From the NCBI RefSeq assembly GCF_000236165.1, contig NZ_CM001373.1, positions 3,080,712 through 3,144,711 of the forward strand: a stretch of DNA of 64,000 nt, read 5' to 3'. The position numbers were made by a program, and so were the translations under genes. Origin of the DNA: Fluoribacter dumoffii NY 23 (GTDB lineage: Bacteria > Pseudomonadota > Gammaproteobacteria > Legionellales > Legionellaceae). Every line of letters begins with the position of its first letter. Within the stretch, counting starts at the first letter, position 1. The notes under the pieces were generated by a model that was not told the DNA's origin, did no database searches, and saw nothing but the letters and a program-made list of their open reading frames with translations. Positions 1 through 7,952 of this stretch are shown here, piece by piece.

Positions 1-126
1 CACAGTGGGTTCCATACGCTGCCTGCAAAACTTACATTGAATTTTCATTTTATAGGCTTTGGATATTTTGTGAGTAATATTTTACCACAGATTAAGGCAG
101 GTAAGTTAAGATGCTTTATTATTTGA
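1..126 (+). CDS. possible C-terminal end of an unidentified protein
   Basis: A frame on the + strand is open from the first base and closes at TGA 124-126, giving about 41 residues with a hydrophobic central stretch. It would converge on the 3' end of lptG with a few bases of overlap. The stretch is too short to identify. An alternative is a minus-strand gene starting near position 48, whose first residues contain a Cys-x2-Cys pair. Neither reading can be settled without the flanking sequence. Confidence 0.3.
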   Translation, partial: HSGFHTLPAKLTLNFHFIGFGYFVSNILPQIKAGKLRCFII

Positions 127-1189
127 CTCTTCTCATCAAATACACACCCAAAAGGGCAAAAATAAAGGTAGGTCCTAAAGCAGCCAATTCAGGTGGTAAT
201 TGAAATACGGTACTGAGGGGGCCAAAAAAACGACTTAAAATATGAAAACTGAATCCCACTGCCGCACCCACTAACAGCTTTGATCCCATTGTCGTTGAGC
301 GTAAAGGACCAAAAATGAAAGGGATTGAGAGGATCATCATAACCATTGTCGTAAATGGTTGAATAAGCCGTTGTAAAAAAGCAAATTGATAATTATGGAC
401 ATTTTGATGATTGCGTTTTTGTTCCCGGACATAGCGTCTTAATTCATGTAAAGTCATTTCATCGGGCTCGATACTGCTGATCATCAAAATTTTTGGTTTC
501 ACGGCAACATCCCAGGGAAGGGATGCAAATGTTTGTACTTTGGTTTTATTGGTTTCAAATTCGGTCTGCTGAATGTTATACGCCATCCAACCTGTAGGGG
601 TGTAACGTGCTTCGCCGATAAAACGGGACATTTTTAAATGATGATGGACATCAAAACGAAATTGATAAATGTCCTTCAGGATATTATCAGGAAGTATTAC
701 TCCTACAGAAATGAAATCATTACCATACCGCAGCCACGAGCCTTTCGAAGTCCTTAATGTTTGTCCCCCACTCACTGAGGCTGTCTTATAATCATTGGCG
801 TAATGCGATAAATAGGGAACCAGCGTTTCCCCTAATGCAGTAACCAGCACAATCAGAATGACTGATGCTTTTAAAACGGCCCAGGTAATTTGCCCTATCG
901 ACATTCCTGAGGCACGCATTACCACCAATTCACTATGATTTGCCAAAATTCCAAGGCCAATCAAACACCCAAGCAGGCTTGCCATAGGAAAAAATAGGTA
1001 AACTTCATAGGGCATCTGTAATAAGACAAATAACGCAGCCTGGGTAATCCCATAATCCGCCCGCCCCAAATCACTTATTTGATCAACAAATAAAATAAAA
1101 ATTTGCAAGCCTACCAGCATGAGGGTGACCAACCCAATAGAGCCGAGAACAGTTTTCGCAATATAGCGCTCTAATATTTTCATACTCAT
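119..1189 (-). CDS. lptG: LPS export ABC transporter permease LptG
   Basis: LptG is an inner-membrane permease that works with LptF and the LptB ATPase to extract lipopolysaccharide and push it onto the LptC-LptA bridge. The 356-residue product has the YjgP/YjgQ layout: N-terminal membrane helices (about residues 15-120), a periplasmic beta-rich domain in the middle, and three C-terminal helices (about 270-355). The motif LVVMRASGMS near residue 90 is typical of the cytoplasmic coupling region. Its start overlaps the lptF stop in an ATGA arrangement, so the two are translationally coupled. A second Met two codons in could also serve as the start. Confidence 0.93.
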   Translation of the reverse strand: MSMKILERYIAKTVLGSIGLVTLMLVGLQIFILFVDQISDLGRADYGITQAALFVLLQMPYEVYLFFPMASLLGCLIGLGILANHSELVVMRASGMSIGQITWAVLKASVILIVLVTALGETLVPYLSHYANDYKTASVSGGQTLRTSKGSWLRYGNDFISVGVILPDNILKDIYQFRFDVHHHLKMSRFIGEARYTPTGWMAYNIQQTEFETNKTKVQTFASLPWDVAVKPKILMISSIEPDEMTLHELRRYVREQKRNHQNVHNYQFAFLQRLIQPFTTMVMMILSIPFIFGPLRSTTMGSKLLVGAAVGFSFHILSRFFGPLSTVFQLPPELAALGPTFIFALLGVYLMRRVK

Positions 1190-2265
1190 GCCAACTTCGC
1201 CTGATTACGCCAAATTAAAAATAATCCAAAGGCAATTACGATAAGATGAACCCACCACAAGCCTATCCATTGGGGCGTTTTGCCTGAAACCATTGCATCG
1301 CGGGCTATAAACAAAAAATTTGCATATAAAATATAAATAATAATCGCCGGGAACAACTTGGCATATTTTCCTGAACGCGGATTAATCCGGCTTAAAGGGA
1401 CAGCAACCAACGTCAAAGTCAAAACCATAAGAGGTACGGACAAGCGCCATTGTAATTCAGCTGCTTTGGCGGGGTCTTTATTATTTAAAGGCAATAAACT
1501 CGCGGTGCTTGCTGTACGTAGGTCCGACGATACTTTTACAACAGGATGGGGTAAGCGTGCTTTATACTGGTCAAATTCTGCTATTTGATAATCAGCATGA
1601 CCTGGTATTCCCTGATACTCCTTACCTTTTTGCAGAATAATATAATCTTCACCGGTGGCAGGATCCGTCTCTGCAAAGGCCTGGTCAGCCCATAAAATAT
1701 CCCACCGTATTTGCTCATTTATCGAGCTTCTTTTTGCCAAAAAAACTTGTTCTGCCTTCGTATGATCCCGGCTCATCGATTGTACATAGAATACTTCCTG
1801 ACCTTCATTAATCGCATGGAAGCGTCCAGGCATAATCGTTTGTACCAAAGTTTTTATACCTGTAGTGCGCAGCAGTTTGGCGCGCTCAACATAAATTAAA
1901 GGGCTACCCCAAATCATGACCACAGCCACAACAACAGCTACAACTGTTGCCATGATGAAACTGTGTTTTAACAACTGGCTGGGACCATAGCCGCATGCAC
2001 GCAGAACAGTCATCTCACTTTCAGCATATAAGCGCCCATAGGCAAGCAACATCGCAATATAAAATCCTAAAGGAACAAGTAAACTCAATAAAGTAGGCAA
2101 TTCCAGCATCATTAGCTTCATAATGATGACGCCTGGAATACTCCCGGAAGCAGCTCGATTGAGATATTGAATAAGCTGATTACTCAGAAAAATTAATACG
2201 AGTATGGAGGTGAGCGCAATTAGAGTGAGAAACACTTCTTTGGCTAAATAACGAAAAATGATCAC
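1186..2265 (-). CDS. lptF: LPS export ABC transporter permease LptF
   Basis: This is the partner permease of LptG in the LptB2FG complex. The 359-residue protein has N-terminal helices, a coupling motif (SEMTVLRACGYG, near residue 83), a periplasmic domain and C-terminal helices, the same architecture as LptG. It is the first gene of a two-gene operon on the minus strand. A Fur-box-like palindrome lies 31-43 bases upstream of its start. The leucyl aminopeptidase gene that often sits divergently next to lptF in gammaproteobacteria is not present here. Confidence 0.93.
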   Translation of the reverse strand: MIIFRYLAKEVFLTLIALTSILVLIFLSNQLIQYLNRAASGSIPGVIIMKLMMLELPTLLSLLVPLGFYIAMLLAYGRLYAESEMTVLRACGYGPSQLLKHSFIMATVVAVVVAVVMIWGSPLIYVERAKLLRTTGIKTLVQTIMPGRFHAINEGQEVFYVQSMSRDHTKAEQVFLAKRSSINEQIRWDILWADQAFAETDPATGEDYIILQKGKEYQGIPGHADYQIAEFDQYKARLPHPVVKVSSDLRTASTASLLPLNNKDPAKAAELQWRLSVPLMVLTLTLVAVPLSRINPRSGKYAKLFPAIIIYILYANFLFIARDAMVSGKTPQWIGLWWVHLIVIAFGLFLIWRNQAKLA

Positions 2266-2626
2266 CCAATGCCCCTATTTTAGTAATCTCATTTACAGAA
2301 TCATTCTCATCTTGAGGCATTGTATCTTCTTGTGGGAAACTAAAAAAGTCTTTTTGTCTGCAGCTAAAACAACATTAAGCAAATTTAATGCTATTTTGCT
2401 TCATACGCGTCTTTGCCCCCATCCAAGGAAAAAGCAACTCAAGTAGGCCTGCTAAATGCACAGAGATTTTTTTCAAGGTCTCCCCAGACAATTTTGGAGC
2501 ACAATTTAGGGGGCTTGCTTAGGGAAATAACAACTTTTTCGAACAGATGTTTTTAAAAACCAAAGGGTTCTAGGTTTTAGGAACAATGCAGGGATTGCAA
2601 GAAACCCAAATTGAGGAATTCCCTAA
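2266..2626. other. intergenic region upstream of lptF
   Basis: This stretch of about 360 bases lies between lptF and the phasin terminator. It must hold the lptFG promoter. I see no convincing gene: the only longer frame, reading rightward from about 2258, has no ribosome binding site and no recognisable product. The one structured motif is the 13-base Fur-like palindrome at 2296-2308. Confidence 0.5.
2296..2308. promoter_or_regulatory. Fur-box-like palindrome upstream of lptF
   Basis: The 13 bases CAGAATCATTCTC differ at one position from the perfect palindrome GAGAATCATTCTC upstream of feoA in this same window. The site lies 31-43 bases before the lptF start codon, a usual operator distance. 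Fur binding here is an inference from that match only. Confidence 0.35.
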
Positions 2627-2661
2627 CAAAAAAAGCAGCTTAAGCATCTGCTTAAACTGCT
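2627..2661 (-). terminator. rho-independent terminator of the phasin gene
   Basis: On the minus strand, 13-base arms at 2649-2661 and 2634-2646 pair around a two-base loop with a single G-T pair, followed by a run of T. It lies about 23 bases past the phasin stop codon. Confidence 0.85.
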
Positions 2662-2683
2662 CTTAAATTAAGTAATGAATGAA

Positions 2684-2974
2684 TTAATGCTTTAGCTCAG
2701 AAGCTTTTTTAGCTTCCTGAACAAAACCTAACATTGCTTTTTCAATAATCTGAAAAGACTTTTGCATGTAATCCAAAGTTTTATGGCCATTTTCAACAGC
2801 CAAATTAATTTGTTTTTCCAAAAGTTCTTCAGGTTTTTTAATACTTGAAATCTCTTCAGGTTTGAGATAATTCATACTTTGTAACGTTTTCACATTTAAT
2901 TCAGCCATGGCTTGAAATGGTTCCTGGAATTTTTTAGCCATTTCAGTCCATCTTTCAAAATTTTGTTGAGTCAT
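2684..2974 (-). CDS. phasin family protein (PHA granule-associated)
   Basis: Phasins coat polyhydroxyalkanoate granules and control their number and size. The 96-residue product is almost entirely helical and rich in Lys, Glu and Gln. Its pattern of aromatic and hydrophobic residues (WTEMAKKFQEPFQAM near the start) is typical of phasin-2 proteins. An excellent AGGAG precedes the ATG. It lies downstream of phaR on the same strand, with TTGCATTGCA-type repeats between the two genes that probably bind PhaR. A strong terminator ends the transcript. Confidence 0.85.
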   Translation of the reverse strand: MTQQNFERWTEMAKKFQEPFQAMAELNVKTLQSMNYLKPEEISSIKKPEELLEKQINLAVENGHKTLDYMQKSFQIIEKAMLGFVQEAKKASELKH

Positions 2975-2990
2975 GATAAGTCTCCTCTAT

Positions 2991-3069
2991 GTTGCATTGC
3001 ACAATTTAATATTAGTACATAGAGAAGAATTTTGTCAATGACTTAAGCGATTTTTTTTTGCAATGCAAC
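2991..3069. promoter_or_regulatory. probable PhaR operator: 11-base inverted repeat
   Basis: GTTGCATTGCA (2991-3001) is repeated exactly, inverted, as TGCAATGCAAC (3059-3069). The pair brackets the region where the phasin promoter should lie, and the near copy overlaps the phasin 5' leader. PhaR proteins are known to bind TGCA-rich sites at phasin promoters. The assignment to PhaR rests on that and on the adjacent phaR gene. Confidence 0.6.
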
Positions 3070-3104
3070 ATAAATAATTACTCGGAATCAACAGGTAATT
3101 CTCC

Positions 3105-3503
3105 TTAACTTTTGAATATGTTTTGCCATTGTTGCATCATCTTCTGCATTTGTTGATTCCAATTTTCAGTTGCTTGAAGATAGGGGTTATTTTGTAAGGG
3201 TTTTTCCATGACTTGAAACATTTGCTCCATCATTTGTTTTAAAGAAGCATGCATGGGGTGTTTCGCCAGCGAGATAAGCTGGCGCAAAATATCGGAAGAC
3301 AAAAATTGGGTCGAGCCCGCTTCCATCTCGACAATAATTTGTAACAAAATGGAGTTGGTTAAATCTTTTCCAGTTAAAGAGTCTTCCACCTTAAATTGCA
3401 CTCCATCTACCACGTAACGCTGTAATTCTTCAAGAGTGATATACTGACTTGTCTCTGTATCGTAAAGCCGGCGATTTTTGTATTTTTTAATTAATCGAGT
3501 CAT
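3105..3503 (-). CDS. phaR: polyhydroxyalkanoate synthesis regulator PhaR
   Basis: PhaR represses phasin genes and is released when it binds nascent PHA granules. The 132-residue protein has the conserved N-terminal DNA-binding domain: KKYKNRRLYDTETSQYITLEEL at about residues 6-27 is its hallmark. The PHB accumulation regulatory domain follows (about 70-115), then a Gln/Met-rich tail. It lies directly upstream of the phasin gene and beside two phaB genes. PHA synthase (phaC) is not in this window. Confidence 0.92.
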   Translation of the reverse strand: MTRLIKKYKNRRLYDTETSQYITLEELQRYVVDGVQFKVEDSLTGKDLTNSILLQIIVEMEAGSTQFLSSDILRQLISLAKHPMHASLKQMMEQMFQVMEKPLQNNPYLQATENWNQQMQKMMQQWQNIFKS

Positions 3504-3734
3504 TTTTTTCTCTTGATAATGGGTGATTACACCTTGTAAATAGTTCCATCTGATTCATTTACTCATTAAATCAGGAACCAAGTTTCTTAATCTGCCTTTG
3601 CAATTTTTTGCAGGAGACAGGTATAGTGAATACTCACAGGGAACAGCAAACAAGTAAAGGATACAGCATCTAGCGCATTCTATGAACCCTGAGATAGCGA
3701 TACTCCTGTTCTCCTCAGGGGGAAATGAATAAAA

Positions 3735-4481
3735 TCAATACATGTGGAGACCACCATTAACACTTAGGTTTGCTCCAGTAATATACCGGCTCTTTTCACT
3801 GATTAAAAACTCTACGGCCCATGCAATCTCCTGGGTTTGCGCCAAACGCTTTGCAGGAATTTGGGCAATAATAGATTCCAGAATGTCGGGCCTGATCCCC
3901 TTCATTAAGCGCGTATCAACATAACCTGGAGAAAGGCTGTTCACAGTGATGTTTTTACTCATTAACTCCTGTGCCAAACTTTTGGTAAACCCATAAACAC
4001 CAGCCTTTGATGCGGCATAATTGGCCTGCGAGAATTGACCTTTTTGAGCGTTTACCGAAGAAATATTAACAATTCGCCCTGACTCATGTTCTCTCATATT
4101 TTCAACAACATGCCGAGTTACATTAAACATTCCGTCAAGGTTCACCGTTAATACTTCATCCCATTGCTTTTTAGTCATTTTGGTAAATACGGCATCCCGG
4201 GTAATGCCTGCATTGTTAATCAGCACATCAATATTACCAAATTCTTTAATAATGTCGGAAATTACCTCTCCACATTGATCAAAATCGGTTACGTCCATGT
4301 GGCGAAAATCAATGTTCTTATGCCCTTCATCCAGGAGTTCTTTTTTCCAGGCATTGCCATCTTTTTCCGAAATTAAATCCAGTGCAAAAACATGTTTGTA
4401 AGAAGAATTCAATTCCCTGGCAATTGCCGTGCCTATATCTCCAGTACCGCCAGTAATCAAAACGACATTATTATGTTGCAT
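3735..4481 (-). CDS. phaB: acetoacetyl-CoA reductase, PhaB-like SDR (copy 1)
   Basis: This short-chain dehydrogenase is predicted to reduce acetoacetyl-CoA to (R)-3-hydroxybutyryl-CoA with NADPH, supplying monomer for PHB. The 248-residue product has the TGGTGDIG nucleotide-binding motif (residues 10-17), NNAG near residue 90, and the Ser...Tyr-x3-Lys catalytic set in SSVNAQKGQFSQANYAASK. The Q-F-x-Q-x-NY context is typical of PhaB. It follows a second, similar gene 82 bases upstream on the same strand, so the two are a tandem pair probably transcribed together. Confidence 0.85.
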   Translation of the reverse strand: MQHNNVVLITGGTGDIGTAIARELNSSYKHVFALDLISEKDGNAWKKELLDEGHKNIDFRHMDVTDFDQCGEVISDIIKEFGNIDVLINNAGITRDAVFTKMTKKQWDEVLTVNLDGMFNVTRHVVENMREHESGRIVNISSVNAQKGQFSQANYAASKAGVYGFTKSLAQELMSKNITVNSLSPGYVDTRLMKGIRPDILESIIAQIPAKRLAQTQEIAWAVEFLISEKSRYITGANLSVNGGLHMY

Positions 4482-4563
4482 ACAATTCTCTTTAAGTTAG
4501 GAGTAATGAAAATAAAGGAAATCAACAAAATACCCATGGTTTTCCATCATCCTGGGTATTTGT

Positions 4564-5301
4564 TTACATATACTGTCCGCCATTAATATCCAGGTTGGCG
4601 CCCGTAATAAATCCACTATCAGGAGAAGCCAGAAAAGCAACTGCATCAGCAACTTCTTTTGCTTGTCCCAAACGACCAACAGGAATGCTTGAAATAATAG
4701 ATTTTAAAACGTCTTCTTTTAAAGAAGTCAGCATGGGGGTTTCTATATAACCAGGAGAAACTGTATTTACTGTTATGCCCTTATTTGCAACTTCCAAAGC
4801 CAAGCTTTTACTAAAGCCAAAGAGTGCAGACTTGGTAGAAGCGTAATTACATTGACCAAATTGCCCTTTGCGTCCGTTAATGGAAGAAATACTGATAATT
4901 CGTCCATAACCTCTGTCAATCATGACTGGAATGACATTGCGGGTCATATTAAATACGCTGGTTAGATTGGCATCAATAACTTGTTGCCATTGATCAGAGG
5001 TCATTTTCCGCAGGCTACAGTCCTGGGTAATGCCCGCATTATTAATAAGAACATCAACACGGCCGTAACGCTCCATGATTAGGGCCATAATTTTTTCACA
5101 ATCTGCAAATTTTGCGATATCTCCATACACGATATCGATATCAAAGCCGAGCTTTTTTTGCTCCTCTTGCCATTGTTTTGCTTCTTCATGTTTTCCATGT
5201 TTGAAATAGCACGCGACAACTTGAAAATCGGCGGCTAAACGTTGACAAATGGCTGAGCCGATACCACCAGTTCCACCAGTAACTATTGCTACACCTTTCA
5301 T
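4564..5301 (-). CDS. phaB: acetoacetyl-CoA reductase, PhaB-like SDR (copy 2)
   Basis: This is the first gene of the tandem pair. It has the same fold and motifs: TGGTGGIG near the N terminus, NNAG, and Ser plus Tyr-x3-Lys in SSINGRKGQFGQCNYASTK. The frame extends back to a GTG at 5310, but the GGGAG ribosome binding site best fits the ATG at 5301 (245 residues); the ATG at 5304 is also possible. The two copies differ at many positions, so this is not a recent duplication. Substrate preference may differ between them. Confidence 0.87.
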   Translation of the reverse strand: MKGVAIVTGGTGGIGSAICQRLAADFQVVACYFKHGKHEEAKQWQEEQKKLGFDIDIVYGDIAKFADCEKIMALIMERYGRVDVLINNAGITQDCSLRKMTSDQWQQVIDANLTSVFNMTRNVIPVMIDRGYGRIISISSINGRKGQFGQCNYASTKSALFGFSKSLALEVANKGITVNTVSPGYIETPMLTSLKEDVLKSIISSIPVGRLGQAKEVADAVAFLASPDSGFITGANLDINGGQYM

Positions 5302-5430
5302 CATAACCACTCCCTGTTATTGCGGTAATAAAATACTACTATAGAAAATTAATACGAAAAATCAAACTTATTTATCATTCCCTGCATCTCATCCGCTGAG
5401 ATGGGGGAACGAATAAAAATTATAAAAGAA

Positions 5431-6612
5431 TTATCTGTATACTGGAACATACCCTTTTAGTTGTTGGGCAAATTGCTTTAAGACTTCAAGCCCTGATTCT
5501 TCTGCCTGCCGACACCATTGTTGCAGTGCCTCAATTAATTCCTTTTGGGTAGATGCAGTTTTTAACCAAATATTTTGTAGTGATTGCTTGTATGCATAGG
5601 CAACACGTAATTGTTCACGTGCTTCCAATAAATTGGATAACCGCATTTTTGCTTTTGAACTCAACAAACAATTTTCACGACGTAATAAACTACCGGCTCG
5701 CGAAAAAAGCCTCTTCTGTTCTTTAGTTTCAATGCTGTTACTTTTTTCTTGCTTGAGGATGGGGCGAATCACGCTTTTATAATAATTGGACATCACTTGA
5801 AAACGATTCGAAATTACTGCTTTGACGGTATCCAAATCAACTTGCAGTTTGCCTTCATCCATTGCCAGTTTAGGGGGTAATTTTTTCACCTTGGCAAGAC
5901 CTAAAAAGGAAAGAATGCGAATGTACATCCAGCCAATATCAAATTCCCACCATTTAACAGAAAACTTGGCTGATGAGGCAAAAGTATGATGGTTGTTATG
6001 CAATTCTTCACCGCCTATCCAAAAACCCCAGGGAAAAATATTCCTTGCAGCATCCGGACATTCAAAATTTCTGTATCCCCAGTGATGGCCGATTCCATTA
6101 ATCACTCCAGCAGCATGAACGGGTATCCACATCATTTGAATTGCCCAAATAGTAATTCCCGGAACACCAAACAGGAATAAATCAATTAACAACATGAGAA
6201 TAATTCCCTTGGATGAATGAGGGGAATAAACTTTTCGTTCCAGCCAATCAGTGGGTGTGCCATGAGAATATTTAGCAACCATCTCTTTATCTTTACGAGC
6301 TGTTTTGTAGAGCTCAGCGCCTTCCCAAAATACTTTTTTAATGCCGAAAACAACCGGGCTATGAGGATCACCCTCAACATCTGCTGATGCATGATGTTTA
6401 CGGTGGATAGCAACCCAATCTGCAGTAACCATCCCGGTAGTCATCCACAGCCATAAACGGAAAAAATGACTGATAATTGGATGCAGAGTCAGGGCGCGAT
6501 GGGTTTGATTGCGATGAAGATACAGCGTTACTGCTGCAATAGTAATTTGCGTCAGGATCAATGTCGCAACCACATATCCCCAAAAAGACAGGTTTAAATA
6601 ACCAAAAACCAT
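5431..6612 (-). CDS. acyl-CoA (delta-9) fatty acid desaturase
   Basis: This membrane-bound di-iron desaturase introduces a double bond into fatty acyl chains. The three histidine boxes are present: HRNQTH near residue 33, HRKHH near 71, and HNNHH near 205. Hydrophobic segments occur near residues 7-30, 45-62 and 135-165. The C-terminal third is helical and soluble. The length (393) matches bacterial DesA/DesB-type acyl-CoA desaturases. It stands alone, preceded by a GGAG site, and lies upstream of the PHA block on the same strand. Confidence 0.9.
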   Translation of the reverse strand: MVFGYLNLSFWGYVVATLILTQITIAAVTLYLHRNQTHRALTLHPIISHFFRLWLWMTTGMVTADWVAIHRKHHASADVEGDPHSPVVFGIKKVFWEGAELYKTARKDKEMVAKYSHGTPTDWLERKVYSPHSSKGIILMLLIDLFLFGVPGITIWAIQMMWIPVHAAGVINGIGHHWGYRNFECPDAARNIFPWGFWIGGEELHNNHHTFASSAKFSVKWWEFDIGWMYIRILSFLGLAKVKKLPPKLAMDEGKLQVDLDTVKAVISNRFQVMSNYYKSVIRPILKQEKSNSIETKEQKRLFSRAGSLLRRENCLLSSKAKMRLSNLLEAREQLRVAYAYKQSLQNIWLKTASTQKELIEALQQWCRQAEESGLEVLKQFAQQLKGYVPVYR

Positions 6613-6789
6613 AATAGCTCCACTTTAAATGCACAATTGCAAATTAAGAAAAAACTCATCCTTTAGTCGGGTACCTTATTACAGAAAATCCTTATATCAT
6701 ACTAAGGATACCACAATTTTACTCTTTACGTTGCAACATTTCATTATGTAGCCGATAATTAATAAAGAAATAAACTACGGATTGATGTT

Positions 6790-7041
6790 ATGAGCGATAA
6801 ATTCCCGTTTGGGAAAATTTTTGACAATTTGATCCCCTTTATCGTAGCAGGCGTTGCGATTGCTCTCTTTTTGGGTCTTTTATTTGTATTTTCCTATGTT
6901 TTGGTTTGGGGATTGCTTATAGGAGGTCTTTTGTGGTTGATAGCCACTATTAAAGAATACCTGTTCCCCCGTCGCCAGGCTAAAACCGAAGTAATTAAAA
7001 AAAGCCAGGGCAGAATCATTGAACATGATGACCGAAAATAA
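6790..7041 (+). CDS. small membrane protein of unknown function
   Basis: An 83-residue protein with one long or two short hydrophobic segments (about residues 16-55), then a basic cytoplasmic tail (FPRRQAKTEVIKK). It has no recognised domain. Its stop codon overlaps the mutM start by one base, so the pair is translationally coupled. This supports it being a real gene although it has nothing obvious to do with base excision repair. Confidence 0.7.
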   Translation: MSDKFPFGKIFDNLIPFIVAGVAIALFLGLLFVFSYVLVWGLLIGGLLWLIATIKEYLFPRRQAKTEVIKKSQGRIIEHDDRK

Positions 7042-7856
7042 TGCCTGAATTACCCGAAGTTGAAACTACAAAGGAAGGAATTAAACCTCATCTGGAAGGA
7101 CAAACAATTCAAGGGGTTATTGTACGTAATCCCAAGCTCCGCCTGCCGGTACCTGCAAACCTGGATGAACTGTGCGTCGGTAAAAAAATTCTCAGTGTTT
7201 CCCGTAGGGCAAAGTATATTTTAATTCAACTCACAAAAGGATATCTTTTAATTCATTTGGGCATGTCAGGACACTTACGCATTGAAGCGGTGCAAAAAAA
7301 GCCTGAAAAACATGATCACGTGATGTTGTTGCTGGAAAACGGCCTCATGCTACGAATTTGTGATCCCCGACGTTTTGGTTTGTTTCTTTACATTGAGGAG
7401 AATCCATACCAACACCAACTTCTCAGGCATTTAGGCCCTGAGCCGTTATCTAATGAATTCAATGGCCAGTACCTAGCTCAAAGAGCTCAAAATAAAAATA
7501 AGTCCGTGAAATCATTCATTATGGATAGTGACATCGTGGTTGGTGTGGGCAACATTTATGCCTCAGAAAGTCTTTTTTTAGCAAATATTCATCCGGGTAC
7601 TCCCGCAAAAAAGCTATCGGAAGCAACCTGTTACGCGCTTACCACACATATTAAGGAAGTGCTCACACAAGCGATACTGGCTGGAGGTACCACACTGCGC
7701 GATTTTTACGCTTTTGACGGGAAACCCGGGTATTTCAGTATAGAGCTCAAAGTATATGGCCGGACAAAGCAGCCTTGCCTGCGGTGCCAGCATCCTATTG
7801 AATCTCTCGTGATTGCCGGACGTAGTTCATTTTTCTGTCCCGCATGCCAAAATTAA
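7041..7856 (+). CDS. mutM: formamidopyrimidine-DNA glycosylase MutM (Fpg)
   Basis: This bifunctional glycosylase and AP lyase removes 8-oxoguanine and formamidopyrimidines from DNA. The N terminus is MPELPEVET, giving the catalytic Pro and Glu after Met removal. The conserved Lys lies in RRAKYIL near residue 58. The helix-two-turn-helix contains GVGNIYASE near residue 170. The C-terminal zinc finger is intact (Cys-x2-Cys ... Cys-x2-Cys, last 30 residues). The 271-residue length is standard. Confidence 0.96.
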   Translation: MPELPEVETTKEGIKPHLEGQTIQGVIVRNPKLRLPVPANLDELCVGKKILSVSRRAKYILIQLTKGYLLIHLGMSGHLRIEAVQKKPEKHDHVMLLLENGLMLRICDPRRFGLFLYIEENPYQHQLLRHLGPEPLSNEFNGQYLAQRAQNKNKSVKSFIMDSDIVVGVGNIYASESLFLANIHPGTPAKKLSEATCYALTTHIKEVLTQAILAGGTTLRDFYAFDGKPGYFSIELKVYGRTKQPCLRCQHPIESLVIAGRSSFFCPACQN

Positions 7857-7952
7857 AATGGGCACATACAATTTGCTCATTATCTAACTCAATTGCCCAA
7901 GTCTTGATTTTCAATTACCATACAAATTGCTCGATTTTAATGAGATTGTTAT

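Noticed and set aside
2258..2446. 62-codon + strand frame overlapping the lptF start
   Set aside because: No ribosome binding site; it runs through the lptF promoter region and the product resembles no protein.
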